Shown: positions 7,991-16,821, counted from the stretch's first letter. The stretch: 64,000 bases of DNA from Rhizobium sp. Q54 (GCA_945861265.1 CAMAUC010000001.1:124001-188000); one strand, 5' to 3'. The notes: generated by a model from the sequence alone, not told the origin. Numbers and translations are program-made.

Positions 7991-8377
7991 TCATGGGATG
8001 ACCGCGATGCCCTGGATCTCAATCAGGATTTCCGGCTGGGCAAAGCCGGTGACGGTGAGAGCTGCGCTGGCCGGAAAATCCTTGCCGAAGATCTCGTCGC
8101 GAATTTCAGTCATCGCCGTGGTGTGGCGCACGTCGGTGAGAAACACGGTCATCGTGACCAAGTCGGACAATTTCGCACCCGCTTCGGCCAATGTCACTTC
8201 GATGTTGCGGAAAGTTCGGCGGCACTGCGCGGCGAAATCAGCGATCGGCGAACCGTCTTCCGCCTTCTGGCCGGTATGGCCAGCGACGTAGATCGTCCTG
8301 GCGGCGCCGGTAATAATGACCGCCGGGGAAAACGCGCGCTTCTGTTGCCAAGTGCCGCGAACAAATGTCTTTTGCAC
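7991..8377 (-). CDS. RidA (YjgF/YER057c/UK114) family enamine/imine deaminase-like protein
   Basis: 128 residues, standard length for the trimeric RidA family. AARTIYVAGHTGQ near the N-terminus, FRNIEVTLAEAGAKLSDLVT in the middle, and RDEIFGKDFPASAALTVTGF followed by ILIEIQGIAV are family blocks. The usual substrate-binding arginine position near the end of this region (PARTxV) reads PASAAL, so the canonical Arg is not visible. Deaminase activity is therefore doubtful and it may belong to a different RidA subgroup. It is the first gene of the NitT-type ABC operon and is divergent from a MarR regulator, suggesting a catabolic role for the imported solute. Confidence 0.82.
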   Translation of the reverse strand: MQKTFVRGTWQQKRAFSPAVIITGAARTIYVAGHTGQKAEDGSPIADFAAQCRRTFRNIEVTLAEAGAKLSDLVTMTVFLTDVRHTTAMTEIRDEIFGKDFPASAALTVTGFAQPEILIEIQGIAVIP

Positions 8378-8444
8378 GAAGGGCTCCCGGTATTGCCGGC
8401 GTTGACACCGGGAAGAATTCCGCTCGCGTCCAGCCGCTCAGCCT

Positions 8445-8482
8445 GATAGAAACTATCATGACATCGAGTATCTTAATGTCAA
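8445..8482 (-). promoter_or_regulatory. Minus-strand promoter with GATAG-AAA-CTATC palindrome (MarR operator candidate)
   Basis: On the minus strand TTGACA (8477-8482) and CATGAT (8455-8460) are separated by 16 bases, a good sigma70-like promoter aimed at the RidA/ABC operon. A perfect inverted repeat GATAG-AAA-CTATC (8445-8457) sits at the expected transcription start. The divergent MarR gene begins at 8458, directly beside it. Repression by that MarR protein, relieved by the transported ligand, is inferred. Confidence 0.5.
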
Positions 8483-9075
8483 GACAGTTAGCCGCCCGCG
8501 GCAAAAGCGGCAGGGCCTCGAACAGGGCGTCCCCGGCTGCTGCGCCTGCTGCGGACTCGATCGAGCCGTTTGTTCATGCCTGGCACCGCGAACGCCCCGA
8601 TCTCGAGTCATGGCCGTTCGCCATCTTCGGCCGCATCTGGCGTCTCTCAACAAGCCTTGTCAGCGACGCCGAGCGCTGGCTGGCGCCGATCGGCCTCACC
8701 TTTGAATCCTTCAGCGTCATCGTGACGTTGAGGCGCGCCGGCGCGCCGTTTGAAATGAATCCGACCGCGCTCTATCGCGAGTCGCTGTTGTCCTCCGGCG
8801 CAATCACCAATCGGATCGACCGCGTCGAAGCCGCGGGCCTGGTCAAGCGCCTGCCCGATCGGAACGATCGGCGCGGCACCATCGTGCGTCTTACGCCTAA
8901 GGGCCGAGCATTGGCCGATCGCGCCATCAAGCTGCATTTCGAGGCGCTGGCGGAATCGCTTGGCGGCATCAACAAAGCCGAACACGCGCAGCTCACTGCT
9001 CTGCTATCAAAGCTTTTGCTTTCGGTGGAGCAAAACAGGCCGACTACCCCTAAAACGCGAAGCCGGCGGGGCTGA
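8458..9075 (+). CDS. MarR-family transcriptional regulator
   Basis: 205 residues from ATG 8458; a second in-frame ATG at 8476 is possible and neither has a strong ribosome site. A low-complexity Ala/Ser stretch precedes the winged-helix domain. This runs from about residue 50 (WPFAIFGRIWRLSTSLV) through the DNA-recognition segment (LYRESLLSSGAITNRIDRVE) to the wing (LVKRLPDRNDRRGTIVRLTP). The protein probably controls the divergent RidA/ABC operon, given the palindrome at its start. The C-terminal tail is rich in Lys/Arg. Confidence 0.85.
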   Translation: MTSSILMSRQLAARGKSGRASNRASPAAAPAADSIEPFVHAWHRERPDLESWPFAIFGRIWRLSTSLVSDAERWLAPIGLTFESFSVIVTLRRAGAPFEMNPTALYRESLLSSGAITNRIDRVEAAGLVKRLPDRNDRRGTIVRLTPKGRALADRAIKLHFEALAESLGGINKAEHAQLTALLSKLLLSVEQNRPTTPKTRSRRG

Positions 9076-9264
9076 CGTGTAATGAAGCCCAGCACGTCCA
9101 CTTTGATATTCGGATTTCTAAAACCCGGATACCGCTACAATTCGGCGCCTGGACGGACGATGAATGAAGCTTATTTTTTTGCGGCCGCTCTCGCATCAGA
9201 GATCGCTTGTCGGAAGCCGGATGCGTCCAAGACTCCCGGCACCCGGAAAGTCCCTATAATGAAC

Positions 9265-9462
9265 GCTGGAGTTCCTCGCTGGCGCCAGAACGCCACCCTC
9301 GGTGACTTGCTGCTGAATGACAGAGCGTTCAGCGGTACGCGACTTCAACGCGTTGGAAGCCACATTGAAAGCCGTGCGTGCCTCGTCAAGGCGCGCCTTG
9401 GGAATAGTGCCACGGCTAAAAAGGTATTCACCGCGCGTAAGGCCGGTGCCAATAGCGGACAA
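9265..9462 (-). pseudogene. Fragment of a periplasmic adaptor (HlyD/membrane-fusion) protein
   Basis: About 66 codons on the minus strand resemble the alpha-helical hairpin of RND/ABC efflux adaptor proteins: TRGEYLFSRGTIPKARLDEA, then a coiled-coil-like stretch ending in EGGVLAPA. In intact proteins the last motif continues into a beta-barrel domain (LAPADGRV). Here it goes to RNSSVHYRDF and stops. The N-terminal and C-terminal domains and any pump gene are missing, so this is a relic. The surrounding 9076-9584 stretch holds no other recognisable gene. Confidence 0.5.
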
Positions 9463-9584
9463 TTGCGCTGACGCGCAGGTGGCGCGCAGAAGAACAATGC
9501 CCGCTCTTCAATGAAAACGTAAGTCTTCATTGAGATCAAAGCGCAATAAGGCACTCGGGCGGTGCATACGAGACCGCCGCGGTG

Positions 9585-10625
9585 TCACTGGCGCTTTCTC
9601 GTCTTTATCAACTCGTGCAGCAAACCAAGATTTTCCGGCCCCGGCTTCAGGAGACCCTGCTCTATCCGGTGCGCCAGTTCGACGATCGCGGAATTGACCG
9701 GCAGCGAAAGGCCCAGCCGCATGGCTTCATCGACGACTTGACCATTGAGGTTGTCGACCTCGCTGCGGCGACCCTTCATCCAATCCTGCAACACAGTCGT
9801 CAGCGTACTCTCGATGGTGAAGCCCTTGACCAAAGTGTCGAGCAGCGTTTCCACCAGCCGGTTGGACTGGCGAATGTCGTCAGGTTTCATCCCAAAAATA
9901 GGCACCGCCGGATGGCCCAGGGCCTTACCCGTGTCGAACGCCTCCTGGCCGGACATAAGCATGATTTCACACATGGCCGGTGTCGTCGCCGCGCTATGGA
10001 TCGACTGGCCAAGGATCGCGGTCGTCACCAAAGTGGTGCAATTGCTCACCAGCTTCATCCATTTGCTGGCGCGAATGTCGCTGACATATTCAACCGTGCC
10101 GGCGTGCTTCAGCAAATCACCGACCTCCGCCTCGCGGCCCACGACGCGCTTGTCAATACCGCCGACGGCGAACCAGGACCGCGACGGCGGTGAGTCACGC
10201 TGCACGACACCGGGGTCGAACATGGTCGACGAAATTTCGATCACGCAACCCATCGTGCGCTGCGGCCCGACGACGTCGGCGATAACATCGGTGGTCATAC
10301 CATTCTGCACACCGGCGACAAGACCGCTTGCCTTCAGATATGGCTCGATTAATTGGCAGGCCCACCGCGTATCGTAGGCCTTCATCAGCAGCAGAACGAC
10401 GTCAAAAGGTTGGGTAAAAGTGCAGACGTCGCAAAGATTATAGGCGCGAACCGCGGTCGTTTGCGTCTCCCCGGGCATGTCGATACGGATGCCGTTCTGG
10501 CGCATGGCCGCGACGTGTTCCGGCCATTGGTCGATCAGCACGACATCGGCGCCGGCGCGCGTAAGATCGGCGCCGATAGACGCGCCATTCGCGCCGCTGC
10601 CGAGGACTGCTATTCTCTTGGACAT
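9585..10625 (-). CDS. Ketopantoate reductase-like (ApbA/PanE family) NADP-dependent oxidoreductase
   Basis: 346 residues. The Rossmann N-terminus has RIAVLGSGANGASIGADL. The C-terminal helical domain includes the lysine region RASKWMKLVSNCTTL and the late RRSEVDNLNGQVV with GLSLPVNSAIV, all family hallmarks. PanE reduces 2-dehydropantoate to pantoate, but many paralogues act on other 2-keto or 3-hydroxy acids. The context (broken GMC oxidoreductase upstream, 2-hydroxy-acid dehydrogenase and sugar transporter further on) suggests a catabolic paralogue rather than pantothenate synthesis. Confidence 0.85.
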   Translation of the reverse strand: MSKRIAVLGSGANGASIGADLTRAGADVVLIDQWPEHVAAMRQNGIRIDMPGETQTTAVRAYNLCDVCTFTQPFDVVLLLMKAYDTRWACQLIEPYLKASGLVAGVQNGMTTDVIADVVGPQRTMGCVIEISSTMFDPGVVQRDSPPSRSWFAVGGIDKRVVGREAEVGDLLKHAGTVEYVSDIRASKWMKLVSNCTTLVTTAILGQSIHSAATTPAMCEIMLMSGQEAFDTGKALGHPAVPIFGMKPDDIRQSNRLVETLLDTLVKGFTIESTLTTVLQDWMKGRRSEVDNLNGQVVDEAMRLGLSLPVNSAIVELAHRIEQGLLKPGPENLGLLHELIKTRKRQ

Positions 10626-10637
10626 TGTCGAAATCCC

Positions 10638-10957
10638 TTAGCCCGCGTCTGTCGAAATCAGGTCGGCGGCACGTTCCGCGATCATGATGGCGGTGAGGTT
10701 GGTTTTGGCGCTCGGCACGTTTGGCATGATCGAGGCATCGATCGCCTCACCCGCAGCGCGGGCCAGAAATAACCGGGGTTGAGTGTGGAGCTGTGAAATG
10801 TATCGGCAAGCTCTTCGGGAACGGCATCCGGCGGCGCGTCGGGCCCCGCCTCGACGAGGAGGACGCGCGTCTTCGAATTCTCCGATAGCCGGGACGCCAG
10901 CACGGCGCCTGCGCTACCGACCCCGACAATCAGGCGATCTGGAACGCCGACGCTCAC
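10638..10957 (-). pseudogene. GMC-family FAD oxidoreductase, internally deleted
   Basis: The start encodes the FAD-binding motif RLIVGVGSAGAVLASRLSE followed by VLLVEAGPDAP, typical of the first 40 residues of glucose-methanol-choline oxidoreductases. After about residue 70 (NPGYFWP) the frame changes. A different frame encodes the family's C-terminal end (AIDASIMPNVPSAKTN, then MIAERAADLI) up to TAA at 10638-10640. Some 430 central residues, including the catalytic histidines, are missing. The length (320 bases) is not a multiple of three, so the deletion also shifts frame. The gene is non-functional. Confidence 0.8.
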
Positions 10958-11036
10958 GCTGCACCCTCAAACATTGCGGCGGTGCTTTCCCGACCGGTGA
11001 GCACCGCCGCCATGATTTTGTCCGTCGCGAGCCGCG

Positions 11037-11996
11037 TTACTTCGCCGCGACGTCTTCGATCTTCGGGCACACGCGCGACGTCACCGGCACGTCGTACTGC
11101 TTCAGGTTGCTGCTATCGATGATCACCGGCGTCACCATCAGTTCCTTCTGCACCGGCATCTTGCGCAACGCGCGCACGGTGGTCAGAAGGCCGAGGCAGC
11201 CCTGCATGAACGGATCGGACGAACCTGTCGCATGCATCTTGCCGGCCTTGATCAGATCGATCGCTTCCTGGCTGCCGTTGATGCCGACAACGAAAGCCTT
11301 GCGGTTGGCGGCGGCCATCGCCTCTACCGCGCCGGTCGCCATCGCGTCATTGGCGGTGTAGACGCCGTCGATCTGCGGATGGGTCTGCATGATGTTCTCC
11401 ATGACCTGGAGCGCCTGCAGACGCTGATAGTTCGCCGGCTGGGTGGTCAGCAGCTTGACGTTCGGGAAATCCTTCAGCGCGTCGTTGAAGCCCTTCATGC
11501 GGTCGGTGTTGCTGATCGAGCCCTTGACGCCTTCCAGAGCGACGACGTTGCCCTTGCCGCCCATCGCCTTGAGCAGGCTTTGCCCGGTCTCAAAACCGAG
11601 GCGGTAATCCTCGGCGCCGATGAACGACACCACTTGTCCGCCGGCCAGCCTGTCGGTCAGGCCGGTCACCGGGATGCCAGCGGCGTTCGCCTTCTCGATG
11701 GCCGGCACCATGGCCTTGTAGTCGACCGGGATGAACAGCAGCGCATTCGGCTTCTTGACGATGGCGTCTTCAACCTGGCTCGTCTGTTCTGGGATGCTGT
11801 CGGGCTTGATCGGCACATATTGAATGAGCTTTACGCCGACGGCTTTCGCGGCGTTGGCCGTGCCTACGCGAACCGACTCAAAGAATGGATTGGTCTGGTT
11901 CTTGGTGAAGACGGCAATTGTCTCGTCGGCGGCGGTTGCCGGGCCGGCAAAGCCTGCAACGGTCAGTATCGAGATCAATACGACTGCATTTTTCAT
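11037..11996 (-). CDS. Sugar ABC transporter solute-binding protein, ribose type (RbsB-like)
   Basis: 319 residues with a signal peptide (first about 22 residues, ending at ATA). The mature region shows the type-I periplasmic fold: ETIAVFTKNQTNPFFESVRV, NALLFIPVDYKAMVPAIEKA and IDGVYTANDAMATGAVEAMA. It heads a four-gene operon with two permeases and a double ATPase on the minus strand. The sugar is unknown. The nearby LacI regulator and FMN-dependent hydroxy-acid dehydrogenase suggest that the imported sugar or polyol is converted to hydroxy acids. Confidence 0.9.
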   Translation of the reverse strand: MKNAVVLISILTVAGFAGPATAADETIAVFTKNQTNPFFESVRVGTANAAKAVGVKLIQYVPIKPDSIPEQTSQVEDAIVKKPNALLFIPVDYKAMVPAIEKANAAGIPVTGLTDRLAGGQVVSFIGAEDYRLGFETGQSLLKAMGGKGNVVALEGVKGSISNTDRMKGFNDALKDFPNVKLLTTQPANYQRLQALQVMENIMQTHPQIDGVYTANDAMATGAVEAMAAANRKAFVVGINGSQEAIDLIKAGKMHATGSSDPFMQGCLGLLTTVRALRKMPVQKELMVTPVIIDSSNLKQYDVPVTSRVCPKIEDVAAK

Positions 11997-12033
11997 GTTT
12001 CACTCCCATTTGTATCGTTCAGTTTTGGTTGTC

Positions 12034-13014
12034 TTAGTTGCTGTCAGTTTTGGACCGCGTCTTCATGTCCAGCCACACAGCGAGCAGCACGATCAGGCCC
12101 GTCACCAACGGCTGCCAGTTGGCGTTGAGATTGAGCAAATTCATGCCGTTAAGAATCAGCGTCAGGATCAATCCGCCGATGAAGGTGCCGAACAGCGAGC
12201 CGACGCCGCCGAACAGCGACGTGCCGCCGATCACCACCGCGGCGATGGTCGGCAGCGTCAGCGTTTCGCCGATGTCGCCTTCCGCCGAGTTCAGGCGCGC
12301 CAGATAGATCAGCGATGCCAGCCCGGCCATGGCGCCGGAAAGCACGAAAACCAGGTTGAGACGGCTGTTGACCGGGATGCCGGACAGCCGCGCCGCGACC
12401 GTGTTGGCGCCGATGGCATAAATCTGCTGGCCATAGGTTGTGCGCTTGGTGAAGAAATATCCAATCGCCAGAAACGCGACCATCAGATAAATCGGAATCG
12501 GAATGCCGAGCAGATAGCCGCTGCCGAGCGCCCGGAATCCGGCCGGAAAGCCGTAAACCGATTGGCCGCTCATGTAATAGTAAGTCGCGCCCTGCGCGAC
12601 CCAGAGCATGCCATAGGTGGCGATGAAGGACGGGATGCGCAATTTGGTCACCATCAGCCCGTTGCCCAGGCCGACGATGCTGCCAACGCCGATGGCCGCG
12701 GCGGCGCCAAGCCAGGACGAGCCTGTCGATTTGATCATGGTTGCCGCGACGCAGGCGCTGAGGCCGACGGTCGCGCCGATCGACAGGTCGATCTTGCCGG
12801 TCAGAATGACCAAAGTCAGACCCGATGCCATAAAGAAAACCAGGCTCGCCTGCCGCAACACGTTCAGCAGGTTGTTGGCCGTCAGGAACGCATCGCTGAC
12901 CAGCGACAACGCAATGCAGATCAGAGCGACGGCCAGTAATCGATAGGCGACATCGGTGACGTCTCGCGACACCGTCAGCTTGAATTTTGGAGCGGCAGCT
13001 TCAATCTGGCTCAT
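12034..13014 (-). CDS. Sugar ABC transporter permease (RbsC-like), first of two
   Basis: 326 residues from ATG 13014, which overlaps the stop of the preceding permease as ATGA. Longer open frame upstream only reads through that other gene. About eight to ten membrane segments. The BPD_transp_2 signature is visible as SGLTLVILTGKIDLSIGATV and IYAIGANTVAARLSGIPVN. It probably forms a heterodimeric channel with the second permease. Confidence 0.9.
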   Translation of the reverse strand: MSQIEAAAPKFKLTVSRDVTDVAYRLLAVALICIALSLVSDAFLTANNLLNVLRQASLVFFMASGLTLVILTGKIDLSIGATVGLSACVAATMIKSTGSSWLGAAAAIGVGSIVGLGNGLMVTKLRIPSFIATYGMLWVAQGATYYYMSGQSVYGFPAGFRALGSGYLLGIPIPIYLMVAFLAIGYFFTKRTTYGQQIYAIGANTVAARLSGIPVNSRLNLVFVLSGAMAGLASLIYLARLNSAEGDIGETLTLPTIAAVVIGGTSLFGGVGSLFGTFIGGLILTLILNGMNLLNLNANWQPLVTGLIVLLAVWLDMKTRSKTDSN

Positions 13015-13964
13015 TCGTGTGCCTTCCGCATGCCATCGAAGAAAAGCGCCACGATCACCAGCAGTCCGACGCAGATGACCTGAATCGACGACGGCATCGC
13101 CAGCAGATTGAGCCCATTGCGCAGGACACCGATGGTGATGACGCCGAGCAGCGTGCCCAGCAGCCAGCCCTCGCCGCGTTCGAATTGCGTGCCGCCCACC
13201 GCGACGGCGGCAATGGCGTCGAACTCCATGCCGATGGCGGCGGTCGGATGCGCCGAACTGATGCGTGAGGTCAGCAGCAAGGCGGCGATGCCCGCCATCA
13301 AGCCGCCAATCCCGTAGATCACGGCGAGCACCACGCGGTCGTTGACGCCGGCGTGCCGCAGCGCCTCGCGGTTGCCGCCAAGCGCCGGCACATAAGTGCC
13401 GAGGCGCGTATGGTAGAGGATGCCGTGCATGACGGCGTATGCGATCGCGGCGATGACCAGCGGAAACGGAATGCCGAGGAAATAGCCGGAATAGAAAAAC
13501 TGCAACCCGCTCGGCAGGCCGACGATGCTTGTGCCGTCGGTGATGACGAGGCACAGGCCCTGCGCGATACCCAATGTGCCGAGCGTCGTGACAAAGGGCG
13601 GGATATCGAGCCAGGCGATCAGCCAGCCGTTCAGCAGGCCGAAGGTGAGACCGATGGCGAGGGCGGCGATGAATCCCACGGTGAGCGATCCGGTCGCAAG
13701 GGCGACCGCGGCCAGCGCCACCGAACCCAGCGTCAACACCGCGCCGATCGACAGATCAAGACCCTCGGTCATGATGATGAAGGTCATCGGCAAGGCCAGC
13801 AGCAACAGGATCGACGACTGCAAGAGGATATTAGTCAAATTCGGCGCGGTCGAAAAGCCGGGGCTCATGCTGGCGAAGACCGCGACCAATGCCACCAGCA
13901 CGAAAGCGACGCCCGGAACACGTCCGAGCACCGACATGCTTTGCGCCAGACCGCGTTCACTCAT
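13011..13964 (-). CDS. Sugar ABC transporter permease (RbsC-like), second of two
   Basis: 317 residues, multi-span. The family segment ALPMTFIIMTEGLDLSIGAV and the cytoplasmic loop YVPALGGNREALRHAGVNDR are present. It is translationally coupled at both ends: its start overlaps the end of the ATPase gene by eight bases and its stop overlaps the next permease start. Two different permeases in one operon are common for ribose/xylose-class systems in Hyphomicrobiales. Confidence 0.9.
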   Translation of the reverse strand: MSERGLAQSMSVLGRVPGVAFVLVALVAVFASMSPGFSTAPNLTNILLQSSILLLLALPMTFIIMTEGLDLSIGAVLTLGSVALAAVALATGSLTVGFIAALAIGLTFGLLNGWLIAWLDIPPFVTTLGTLGIAQGLCLVITDGTSIVGLPSGLQFFYSGYFLGIPFPLVIAAIAYAVMHGILYHTRLGTYVPALGGNREALRHAGVNDRVVLAVIYGIGGLMAGIAALLLTSRISSAHPTAAIGMEFDAIAAVAVGGTQFERGEGWLLGTLLGVITIGVLRNGLNLLAMPSSIQVICVGLLVIVALFFDGMRKAHE

Positions 13965-15495
13965 GGTGCATCCCTAGCTGCAGGATATTTTCTTCGTTCA
14001 GCCGCTCGCGCGACAATTCGCCGGCAATGATGCCCTCGCGCATGACATAGGCGCGATCGCAGACATTAACGATCTCGCTGAGTTCGGAACTGATCATCAG
14101 AATGGCCGCACCGTTTTCGACAAGGTCATACATCAGCGCGAAAATTTCCGCCTTGGCGCCGACGTCGATGCCGCGCGTCGGTTCGTCGAAGATGAAAAGC
14201 CGCGCATCGGCGGTGAGCCACTTGCCGATGACGACCTTCTGCTGGTTGCCGCCCGACAGAACCTGAACGGCGCGCCGCGCCGACGGCGTCGAAATTCGCA
14301 GCTTCTTGATCATCGCCTGCGCGACTTTGCCGGCCTTCGCCGGGTGAAACAGATGCGAGGGAAACAGTCTGTCGAGCGCAGCCACGACGATGTTGTCGCC
14401 AACCGAGCGGATCAGCGCCAGGCCTTGCGCCTTGCGGCTTTCCGGGATCAGGGCGACGCCCCTGCGGGTGGCCTCGTCCGGCCCGCCGGTGAAGCGCTTG
14501 CCAAAAAAGGTCACCTCGCCGCCGGTCACCCTATCGGCGCCGAAAATGGCGCGCGCCACCTCGGTGCGGCCCGAACCGACCAGGCCGCATAGGCCGACGA
14601 TTTCGCCGGCGCGCACGTTGAGATGAATATCGGATATGCCGCTCGGTCCCGTCAGCCCTTTGACGTCGAGCGTATCCTCGCCGGCCTTGATGTTGGCGCC
14701 GCGGCGATGAATGGCGTCGACCTTGCGGCCGACCATTTTCTGCACGAGGTCGCCTGGCGACGTTTCGTCCGGCAGCAAGGTGGCGACCTTCTTGCCGTCG
14801 CGCAGAATGGTGATGCGGTCGCCGAGGAGGAACACTTCGGCCATGCGGTGCGAAATATAGACGATCGCGACGCCGGCGGCTTTCAGCCGGCGCATCATGC
14901 CGAACAGATGCTCCGTCTCGGTGTCGGACAAGGCCGATGTCGGCTCGTCCATCACCAGGATGCGGGCATTCTGCGACAGTGCCTTCGCGATTTCGACGAT
15001 CTGCTGCTGCGCCACGCCGAGAGTATGGACCGGCGCGTCGATGTCGATATCGGAGCCGATCATGCCAAGCACGCGCTGGGCTTCGCTCCTGATCTTCTGG
15101 CGATCGATCGTGCCGGGGATTTTTCCGGGGAATTCGCGGCCGAGATAGATGTTCTGCGCGACGCTCAAATACGGTACCAGCGAGAATTCCTGGAAGATAA
15201 CGGCAATGCCGAACTTGCGCGCATCCAGCGTCGACTTGATCTCGACCTTCTCGCCGCGATGAAACAGGTCGCCTTCGTCGGCAACGTAAGCGCCGCACAG
15301 CACCTTCATCAGCGAAGATTTTCCGGCGCCGTTCTCGCCGCACAGCATATGAATTTCGCCGGGCCAGATCGGAAACGATACGTCATCGAGCGCGCGCACG
15401 CCGGGGAATGTCTTGCAGATGCCGCGCAGCTCAAGCAGCGGCGCGCTCGCGTCGCCTTCCGCCTTAGGAGGCGCCATGGGCGTGACGTCTACCAT
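13957..15495 (-). CDS. Sugar ABC transporter ATP-binding protein, double-domain (RbsA/MglA-like)
   Basis: 512 residues from ATG 15495 (alternative ATG 15477). The frame is open far upstream but that region is antisense to the LacI gene and shows no homology. The first ABC domain has Walker A CGENGAGKSSLMKVL and Walker B LVMDEPTSALSDTE with signature-like LGVAQQQIVEIAKAL. The second has the degenerate Walker A region CGLVGSGRTEVARAI and signature LSGGNQQKVVIGKWL with Walker B FIFDEPTRGIDVGA. This duplication is typical of carbohydrate importers of the CUT2 class. Confidence 0.9.
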   Translation of the reverse strand: MVDVTPMAPPKAEGDASAPLLELRGICKTFPGVRALDDVSFPIWPGEIHMLCGENGAGKSSLMKVLCGAYVADEGDLFHRGEKVEIKSTLDARKFGIAVIFQEFSLVPYLSVAQNIYLGREFPGKIPGTIDRQKIRSEAQRVLGMIGSDIDIDAPVHTLGVAQQQIVEIAKALSQNARILVMDEPTSALSDTETEHLFGMMRRLKAAGVAIVYISHRMAEVFLLGDRITILRDGKKVATLLPDETSPGDLVQKMVGRKVDAIHRRGANIKAGEDTLDVKGLTGPSGISDIHLNVRAGEIVGLCGLVGSGRTEVARAIFGADRVTGGEVTFFGKRFTGGPDEATRRGVALIPESRKAQGLALIRSVGDNIVVAALDRLFPSHLFHPAKAGKVAQAMIKKLRISTPSARRAVQVLSGGNQQKVVIGKWLTADARLFIFDEPTRGIDVGAKAEIFALMYDLVENGAAILMISSELSEIVNVCDRAYVMREGIIAGELSRERLNEENILQLGMHHE

Positions 15496-15645
15496 GCGCG
15501 CAACTGGGCATGTAGCGAACGGCGGCACAGCCACGCCGCGCCGGTACTCAGGCAGATGATCGTCACTAAGCCGTCCTCGTTTCTTCCCGACACAGAATTC
15601 CAGGGTGGATCTTGCCGTCCACATTGCCGGGGTTTCCCGCCCGTG

Positions 15646-15659
15646 GTAAAACGATTTAC
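15646..15659. promoter_or_regulatory. LacI-type operator candidate
   Basis: GTAAAACGATTTAC is a near-perfect palindrome centred on CG (six of seven pairs), the usual form for LacI/GalR-family operators. It lies in the 285-base divergent region between the sugar ABC operon (start 15495, minus) and the LacI gene (start 15781, plus). This placement would allow control of the transporter and autoregulation. Confidence 0.5.
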
Positions 15660-15780
15660 GAACTAGCCGATGAATGCAAGTGAAATTGCGTCGCAGCCTG
15701 AAAACGCGCCGCTGCCGTCTGTTCTGGACATTTGTGCATAGCAGCAATTGCGACCCGGTCATTCGGCAGCAAGGAACGCG

Positions 15781-16821
15781 ATGGGAGGAAAGCGCCGGAA
15801 ACCACCAGCAGGCCGTTCGTCGCCGACCATCCGCGACGTGGCACGGCGCGCCGGCGTCTCGCCCGGCACCGTTTCCAATGTGCTGATCGGCGTGCGCGGC
15901 GTCCGCTCCGACAGCCGCCTCTCGGTCATGAAGGCGGCCGAGGCGCTCGGCTACAAGTCCAATCACATGGCGTCGAGCCTGCGGCGCGGCCACACGCGGA
16001 CCATCGGCGTCGTGGTGCCCGATCTGTCGAACGAGTTCTTCTCCGGCCTGGTCATGCATTGGGAAGCGCAGGCCGCAAAGGCCGGCTATGAAATCCTCGT
16101 CGTTTCGAGCGGCGACAATCCGGACATCGAATCGCGGCGCATTCAGTCGCTGATCGCTCGGCGCGTCGATGGTCTGCTGATCGCCGCGGCCCGCGACGAT
16201 TTTGGCGCGGCGCCCGGCTTTCCGGTCACCCTGCCGCCGGCCGTTCTCGTCGATCGCGCCTCGGGCCACAAACGCTTCGATACTGTGTCGTCCGACAATG
16301 TCGCCGCCGGCTACGAAGGCACGTCGCACCTGATCAAGCTCGGCCATCGCGATATCGCCTGCCTTACCTCGGACGACAGCCACATCCACCTGCGCGACCG
16401 CGTTCAAGGCTATCGCAAGGCGCTCAAGGAAAACGGATTCGCGGGACGCGAACGTCTGGTCATCGGCGGCCGCAGCGTCGATGCGTGCCGTGTTGCGATT
16501 GAACGGGAATTCCGGCTGCCGACCCGGCCAACGGCGATATTCGCGACCACATTCTTTTCGACCCTCGGCGCAATCAAGGCCATACACGCACTCAACATCG
16601 CGCTGCCAAAAGACATCTCGCTCGTCGCCTTCGAACATTCCGAATGGATGACGGTGTTCCAGCCCTATTTGACGGCGGTGGCGCAACGCCGCGACGAACT
16701 GGCGGCAAACTCCTGGAGCGTACTGATCGACCGCATCGCCAGTCCGCACGCCACATTCCGGCGCCTGAAGATTCCGATCACGCTGAGTATCCGGGAATCG
16801 GCGCAGCCGGTCAGCGATTAA
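15781..16821 (+). CDS. LacI-family transcriptional regulator
   Basis: 346 residues from ATG 15781, preceded by AAGGA at proper spacing. The frame is open to 15748 but that start lacks a ribosome site. The N-terminal HTH reads SPTIRDVARRAGVSPGTVSN, followed by the hinge RSLRRGHTRTIGVVVPDL-like segment and a type-I periplasmic sensor domain. It is divergent from the sugar ABC operon, so it likely senses that sugar or its phosphate. Its TAA overlaps the TAA of the convergent hydroxy-acid dehydrogenase gene (16818-16821). Confidence 0.92.
   Translation: MGGKRRKPPAGRSSPTIRDVARRAGVSPGTVSNVLIGVRGVRSDSRLSVMKAAEALGYKSNHMASSLRRGHTRTIGVVVPDLSNEFFSGLVMHWEAQAAKAGYEILVVSSGDNPDIESRRIQSLIARRVDGLLIAAARDDFGAAPGFPVTLPPAVLVDRASGHKRFDTVSSDNVAAGYEGTSHLIKLGHRDIACLTSDDSHIHLRDRVQGYRKALKENGFAGRERLVIGGRSVDACRVAIEREFRLPTRPTAIFATTFFSTLGAIKAIHALNIALPKDISLVAFEHSEWMTVFQPYLTAVAQRRDELAANSWSVLIDRIASPHATFRRLKIPITLSIRESAQPVSD

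Noticed and set aside
13015-13554. Upstream extension of the first sugar permease
   Set aside because: Arg/His-rich frame antisense in character, overlapping the second permease gene in another frame; the permease starts at the ATGA overlap.
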